From NCBI GenBank assembly GCA_036426205.1, contig CM071568.1, positions 40,203,221 through 40,267,220 of the forward strand: DNA of 64,000 bases, in the 5' to 3' direction. Below the pieces are notes generated by a model. It was given only the letters and a program-made list of their open reading frames with translations, was not told where the DNA came from and did no database searches. Source of the stretch: Ascaphus truei (taxonomy: Eukaryota > Chordata > Amphibia > Anura > Ascaphidae). Made by a program: the position numbers and the translations under genes. This document shows positions 58,485 through 64,000 of this stretch, piece by piece. Position 1 is the stretch's first letter, and each line of letters starts with the position of its first letter.

Positions 58485-58743
58485 TATGCAAATAAGGGGT
58501 CAAACAAAGCTTCTGTTCCACTTGGGAGTATTTCTAGTTAAACCTATGCAGTAAACAACTCCCTTTAGATTAGCATGTCTCCCAGCCCCAAACATATATC
58601 TTGATCTGTGCAGATATACAAAAAGTCTTAGAAAGGAAAGTCTTATCTGTTTCTTGTAGGGAAAGGCTTCTCTGTTCTTCTGGTGTCCACACCTTTGGGC
58701 GATAAGGCAATGTCAGGATCCAGGTTTAGAAGTACTTTCCCCT
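58485..58743 (-). mobile_element. Left copy of a 259-bp direct repeat (3' LTR part)
   Basis: It is the same length as, and differs by one base (G for A in GATAAGGCAATG) from, 63,451-63,709. In minus sense it would be the 3' LTR of the element at 58.5-63.7 kb. The U5 side is missing or replaced at 58,484. To the right, U3-like sequence continues at least to about 58,840. Confidence 0.75.
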
Positions 58744-59049
58744 GTGTCTTGCTGGCAGCGTGTAGTTTCAAGACACCTGTTCCTATGGTCAGTCCCACAA
58801 TTTGTGAGACTCAGGAACAATCTCACTTCCTGTCTTAAAGGTAGGCTTTTCTAACAAACCTAATCAGCCAGGTGGTGTTGGTTAATTGACTACCAGCAGT
58901 TAACCACCACACTGCTGGATTAGAGGCACATTTCCTGAACAGGGATAAATCCCCTGTTTGTGGGAAGCTCGGGCTTGCCACGGCCAAAGCCCATCCTTCC
59001 ACTCTCATTCGAGATATCTCTGTGACTTGAATGAGAGTGGATGGAGGAA

Positions 59050-60887
59050 GAGAACCCTCAGTCCCGCTGGGATTGGAGCCCTTTCTACAGTTTATTTGTG
59101 TCTCCTCCCGAAGGTGCTTGAGATCAGCACTCCTCAGTCGCTCGAGGAGGACTTTTTCCAAGTATAGTCTTTTTACTGCGTGCGCGGTCATGAGATTTCC
59201 CTTGCGTCGGGTGCTCCTCTTATTGTAGGCAGACTGTATGGCAACAGTTGCAGAGCGTTTAAAAACAGCCCTTTGAGTTTTCCGCTCTTGAAGCTGTCTC
59301 TCTGCACTTTATCCACTCAATGGAGTTGCTAGTTCAGCTTCTTTGGGATTGAGTTGCAATTCCACATCCACTTCCAGAGAATGTCCCATCTTTTCAGCTT
59401 CATCAGCTAAGGATTCTTTTGGTTTTGATTCAGCACGTGTACCTTTTTTTGTTGCCTGTTGGGTGGCGGAAGGTTTTGCTAGTGCTCGTTTAGGTGGTTC
59501 AAATTTTGCAACCTTGTTTTTCAGACGAGCGGTATTCACAGCTCTCACTGTACCCTTGTCTTTATGGGTTTTTGTGGCTGTGGGATACTGACGCTTGGTC
59601 AGGGTCAATACTTGTCCTTGTAGAACTGTAATCTCATCCGCGAGAGATTACTGTTTTTTGAGTGCATCTTGCAAGTCTCTTCTCAGGGAATTTATCTGCA
59701 CACTTTGGTTTCTCTGAGCTTGCTTCCACATTTTCATCGTATTGTGAAGCACTGTAAATTTCTTTGCTCGGGCCACAGTTACTTGTCTCAGTTTCTGGAC
59801 CTTCTTGTGCTCCCTCTTGTGCCGAGTCACCTGGGCTCTAAGCTTGGCCTCTAGCAATGCTTTGGTGATGCTCAGGGTAGCCTTCAGTTTCTCATGCTGC
59901 TTTGCGGGGACATACTGGGTAATCAGACGTTCCTGCAGCACTTGTACTTCTTTAGCAGCCTGCAGATTGTCTTCATGCAGAGTTTGCTGCTTCTCCTCGG
60001 CTTTCTAGAGGTGCGTACGCAGACCTTGCAGTTGGTTCTGCAGTCGGTGCTCTGCTTCAAATTTTTCATTTTCCAACCGTTTCTTTATTTTTTCAAGCTC
60101 GTGCAGCTTTTCATTCTTTCTTTTTCCGCCTTTTTGTTTTGGATGACTCTGTCCCATCAGGAATACTGGGGTCTCCTTCTTTATTTGATACTTCAGCAGC
60201 TTCGTTGTATACGCCAGGCTTTTCTTGCAGTTGCGTTAGCTGACAGAAATATTTGGTGATCTGCTGCTCCTGCTCTTTCTCCTGCCGATCATATTCGTCA
60301 TCATAGAGAGCGGTCTTTTCGGTTCGTACCAAGTTCAGGCACCCCCACCATTCTTGGGGTGTTTTGTAGGTGTGACTCTGTTCGGGTTCCCCGTAAGAGA
60401 TGTCTTCCTCTTTATTGGACTGGAAGGGCCACTCTTCCATGGGGTAGGGTTCATTACAGGAACGCTGCATCTTGTCCTCTATTTTGGGGCTATCAGGTGT
60501 AATTTTCTTCTTGACCTCAGGAGGCGCTATTGTAGCTTTTGCCACTGTATTTGCTAGAACCCCCAATTGTGGTAGTCCTACAAGTGGGCATATTTTGCTT
60601 GTAGAGGTCGTAGCTCTCACAGGCCTCTCTGTAGACTTTTTCTTCCTTTGGGTAAGTTTTACATTATTAGCATTATTGTGCATGCATTCACTCTCATCGT
60701 CTGAATAAGGCCTGAACGGACACTGCTCCGTGTGGTGGGGTTCTTTACATCAGGAACAAATTTCCTTACCTATTTTTGCAGAGTCTGTATTTGACTTCAG
60801 CTGGGTGGCCATTTTACATTCCCAGGGTTCTATTTCTTTAAATATAATGCTTGCTAGCTGCCCATTTTCTGGCTTCAGCAAAGGCAT
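59050..60887 (-). pseudogene. Coiled-coil Gag-like reading frame of a non-autonomous LTR-like element
   Basis: Starting from ATG at 60,887 the minus-strand frame reads MPLLKPENGQLASIIFKEIE, then a zinc-knuckle-like C-x2-C-x3-H-x4-C block (ICS*CKEPHHTEQCPFRP, interrupted by TGA at 60,750), a basic segment (KLTQRKKKSTERPVRATTST), an acidic segment and a KRRKKK stretch. After one frameshift near 60,115 comes a long coiled coil (ELEKIKKRLENEKFEAEHRL … SLRRDLQDALKKQ) and a Lys/Ala-rich tail. In-frame stops lie at 60,005, 59,648 and 59,309, after which the same frame continues to about 59,050. No reverse transcriptase, protease or integrase is visible. The family is not recognised; a Gag-like role is inferred from the knuckle, the basic parts and the LTR-like context. 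Confidence 0.55.
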
Positions 60888-61018
60888 TTGGTTTTCTGCT
60901 TGAGTTCAGTAATTTTCAGTCTCATCTTTGGGTATTATGGCATTCACTCTTCACACTTTGGGTGCCTGTTTTACTCCCAAGATACATAGATAGACTTTAC
61001 TTGTAGAAAAAAAATATA

Positions 61019-62659
61019 CAGTTAGGTCCGGAAATAATTGGACACTGATACAAGTTTTGTTATTTCGGCTGTGTACCAAAATAAATTCAAGTTACAGTTA
61101 AATAATGAATATGAGCTTAAAGTGCAGTCTATCAACTTTAATTTGAGGGTATTCACATCCAAATTGGAAGAAGGGTTTAGGAATTACATCTCTTTAATAT
61201 GTAGCCCCCTCTTTTTCAAGGGAACAAAAGTAATTGGACAATTGACTCAAAAGCTGTTTCATGGACAGGTGTGGGCTATTCCTTCATTATTTCATCATCA
61301 GTTAATCAAGTAAAAGGTATGGAGTTGATTCCAGGTGTGGCATTCGTATTTGGAAGCTGTTGCTGTGAACCCACAACATGCGGTCAAAGGAGCTCTCAAT
61401 TCAAGTGAAACAGGGCATCCTTAGGCTGCAAAAAAAAAGAAAATCCATCAGAGATATAGCAGGAACATTAGGAGTGGCCAAATCAACAGTATGATACATT
61501 CTGAGGAATAAAGAACGCACTGGTGAGCTCTGCAACACAAAAAGGCTTGGACGTCCACGGAAGACAACAGAGGTGGATGATCATAGGATCCTTTCCATGG
61601 TAAAGAAAAACCCCTTCACAACATCCATCCAAGTGAAGAACACTCTCCAGGAGGTAGGCATATCATTATCCAAGTCTACCATAAAGAGAAGACTTCACAA
61701 GAGCAAATACAGAGGGTTCACCACAAGGTGCAAACCATTCATAAGCCTCAAGAATAGAAAGGCCAGATTAGACTTTGCCAAACAATATCTAAAAAAGCCA
61801 GCCTAGTTCTGGAACAGCATTCTTTGGACAGATGAAACTAAGATCGACCTGTACCAAAATGATGGGAAGAAAAAAGTATGGAGAAGGCTTGGAACGGCTC
61901 ATGATCCGAAGTATACCACATCATCTATAAAACACGGTGGAGGCAGTGTGATGGCATGGGCATGCATGGCTTACAATGGCACTGGGTCACTAGTGTTTAT
62001 TAATGATGTGACAGAAGACAGAAGCAGCCAGATGAATTCTGAAGTGTATAGGGATATATTGTCTGCTCAGAGTCAGTCAAATTCAGTGAAGTTGATTGGA
62101 CGGCGCTTCACTTTACAGATGGACAATGACCCAAAACATACTGCGAAAGCAACCCAGGAGTTTTTTTAAGGCAAATAAGTGGAATATTCTGCAATGGCCG
62201 AGTCAATCACCTGATCTCAACTCGATCGAGCATGCATTTCACTTGCTGAAGACAAAACTTAATGCAGAAAGACCCACGAACAAACAACAGCTGCAGGAAA
62301 GGCCTGGCAAAGCATCACAAAGGAGGAAACCCAGTGTTTGGTGATGTCCATGCGTTCCAGACTTTAAGCAGTCATTGCCTGCAAAGGATTCTCGAAAAAG
62401 TATTAAAAATGAACATTTTATTTATGATTGTGTTAATTTGTCCAATTACATTTGAGCCCCTAAAATAAGGGGACTGTGTATAAAAATGGTTGCAATTCCT
62501 AAACGTTTCATATGTTTTTTTGTTCAACCCTTTGAATTAAAGCTGAAAGTCTGCACTTCTATTGCATCTCGGTTGTTTCATTTCAAATCCATTGTGGTGG
62601 CGTACAGAGCCAAAATGATGAAAATTGTGTCAGTGTCCAATTATTTACGGACCTAACTG
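61019..62659 (+). mobile_element. Tc1-like DNA transposon
   Basis: Termini CAGTTAGGTCCGGAAATAAT and the inverse of GTCCAATTATTTACGGACCT then AACTG agree over about 35 bp with two differences. TA duplications flank both ends (61,017-61,018 and 62,660-62,661). Length is 1,641 bp, as usual for Tc1 elements. It lies inside the LTR-like element of 58.5-63.7 kb. Confidence 0.95.
61378..62406 (+). pseudogene. Tc1-family transposase, inactivated
   Basis: The intended frame runs from ATG 61,378 to TAA 62,404, about 342 codons, the usual Tc1 length. The N-terminal paired-like helix-turn-helix region (SIRDIAGTLGVAKSTV … LGRPRKTTEVDD) binds the terminal repeats. The catalytic core has the DD34E residues: Asp in ILWTDETKI, Asp in LQMDNDPKHTAK, Glu in SPDLNSIEHAFHLL. 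The enzyme cuts and pastes the element into TA sites. It is dead: stops at 61,492 and 61,804, a one-base insertion near 62,163 after TQEFF, a second frame change near 62,300, and another stop near 62,365. Confidence 0.95.
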
Positions 62660-63061
62660 TATATTCTTTGCAGTGGAATATTTATTTCACTCCCGGCAGG
62701 GCGACTCAACACTCAGCAATTGGCTTTGGGAGACCTTTTACACAGTTCAGCAATTCCTTTTTCCCCGGTAGGGCAATTTTACCCTCCGCATTTGTTTGCT
62801 GAAAATTCCCCTGCTTCAGCACAGTCTTGCATCAATTTTCACACTTTTCTGCATATACTCCATTCACAGCTGGTAGTCCTATGCGGTGTGGTAGCCTTTA
62901 CTTGCAGAATCAGTACCGCTCGTGGGTCACCATCTGTATTCACTGCTTAAGCTAAACATTTGAAAACAACAAACGCCTATCCTTTTTAAGGGCTAACTTA
63001 CTTCTTGAACCCTGACTACGGCTGGAAGGCAAAACCCCTATTTCAACGACCATATTACACT

Positions 63062-63340
63062 TTATTGTGATAGGCAAGTAAGGTTTACCTGCTTCAGCAG
63101 TCTCTCTTTCTCCTCTTGGGATTGGGGAAAAGAGTCCATCTGTGGTTTTGTGGCTTTCTTCAGTGCAGTGTAGATTTCCTGCCTGGATGTGTATCCCTTT
63201 AATTCTGGTCTCTGCTGCATGAGATCTTTGTTTATGTTGCTCAGGCTGTTTGTAGCCAAAAAGCACAAAACAAATTCACAGGCAATCTCCGGGGCCCCTT
63301 TTAACTTCAAGGGCCACCTCAGTCCCAATTTCTGACAACC
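63062..63340 (-). pseudogene. 5' reading frame of the LTR-like element
   Basis: It follows directly after a primer-binding-site-like TGGTTGTCAGAAATTGGG (63,341 to 63,324, minus sense). The frame reads LRWPLKLKGAPEIACEFVLC, then NKDLMQQRPELKGYTSRQEI, then YTALKKATKP and QSQEEKERLLKQ. It stops at 63,062. After removal of the Tc1 insertion (1,643 bp with duplication) it shares the frame of the downstream zinc-knuckle segment, but stops separate them. A GTAAAC donor-like site follows LLKQ, so splicing is possible but unproven. I recognise no domain. Confidence 0.45.
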
Positions 63341-63343
63341 ATA

Positions 63344-63709
63344 TGTAGGAGGACATGTGCAGAGGTATGCAATGGAGACTTGTTTTAAGGTGAAATTAAA
63401 TAAGGCTTTTATTACGCCCGTTTCTTTAACACAAGAAAATCATCGAAATGTATGCAAATAAGGGGTCAAACAAAGCTTCTGTTCCACTTGGGAGTATTTC
63501 TAGTTAAACCTATGCAGTAAACAACTCCCTTTAGATTAGCATGTCTCCCAGCCCCAAACATATATCTTGATCTGTGCAGATATACAAAAAGTCTTAGAAA
63601 GGAAAGTCTTATCTGTTTCTTGTAGGGAAAGGCTTCTCTGTTCTTCTGGTGTCCACACCTTTGGGCGATAAGACAATGTCAGGATCCAGGTTTAGAAGTA
63701 CTTTCCCCT
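63344..63709 (-). mobile_element. Right LTR (5' LTR, minus sense), U3 cut by a later repeat
   Basis: The minus-sense end ...CCTCCTACA adjoins the primer-binding-site-like sequence. AATAAA (minus sense, about 63,409) lies in the R/U5 part. 63,451-63,709 is nearly identical to 58,485-58,743. The repeat at 63,711 interrupts the rest. Confidence 0.7.
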
Positions 63710-63905
63710 ATTGTATTGTATGTCTTTATTTATATAGCACCATTAATGTACATAGCGCTTCACAATAGTAATACATGTGGTAATCGAATAAATAACAGAT
63801 AATATAAATAACAGGTCATGGGAATAAGTGCTTCAGACATAAAAGTAACATTAAGGAAGAGGAGTCCCTGCCCCGAGGAGCTTACAGTCTAATTGTTAGG
63901 TAGGG
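63710..63905 (-). repeat. L2-like 3' tail, minus sense
   Basis: TTGTATGTCTTTATTTATAT, CACCATTAATGTACATAGCG and CCCCGAGGAGCTTACAGTCT are the inverse of the 44.8-kb tail. Sequence to 64,000 continues the repeat body. Confidence 0.75.
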
Positions 63906-64000
63906 AGAACGTACAGAGACAGTAGGAGGGAGTTCTGGTAAGTGCGTCTGCAGGGGGCCAAGCTTTATGTATCGTGTTCAGAATATCCACAGTGCTATTC

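Overview
This window looks like a vertebrate genome segment, most likely amphibian (anuran), lying inside or across the 5' half of the OXR1 gene (oxidation resistance 1), which is read on the minus strand. The species inference rests on the repeat mixture: Penelope-like elements, CR1/L2-type LINEs, a Tc1 element, many hAT and PIF/Harbinger-like MITEs, and a recurrent L2-like 3' tail ending GCGCTATATAAATAAAGA. The host gene call rests on three pieces with correct splice sites and reading phases: an alternative first coding exon at 43,352-43,502, a large internal exon at 21,176-21,960, and an exon just upstream of the TLDc part of the protein at 17,537-17,711. Human OXR1 has several exons between the first two (LysM-like and GRAM-like parts). 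I could not recognise them here.

Everything else is intronic or intergenic sequence dominated by transposable elements. 0-8 kb: an LTR-like end, then a minus-strand Penelope-like element (GIY-YIG part and reverse transcriptase part) broken by nested LTR-like material and by a 2.4-kb terminal-inverted-repeat element. 8-13.7 kb: hAT MITEs, an L2-like tail and minisatellites. 13.7-16.6 kb: a decayed minus-strand LINE with a Harbinger-like insertion. 17.5-22 kb: two OXR1 exons with pogo-like, Harbinger-like and hAT MITEs in the intron between them. 22-43 kb: intronic repeats, including CR1 fragments, an LTR candidate, microsatellite arrays and a decayed CR1 LINE carrying two insertions. 43.3-43.6 kb: the GC-rich alternative first exon.

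44-64 kb lies upstream of that first exon. It holds more MITEs, a nested repeat nest at 46.2-47.5 kb, foldback elements, a gypsy-like LTR with the start of a gag gene, a MIR-like CORE-SINE, a Penelope N-terminal fragment, and (58.5-63.7 kb) a peculiar element on the minus strand. That element has nearly identical 259-bp direct repeats, a primer-binding-site-like sequence and a zinc-knuckle-like plus coiled-coil reading frame, with no reverse transcriptase visible; a defective Tc1 transposon sits inside it. It is the best candidate here for an undescribed element family. No ribosomal RNA gene, free-standing tRNA gene, operon or CRISPR array was seen.
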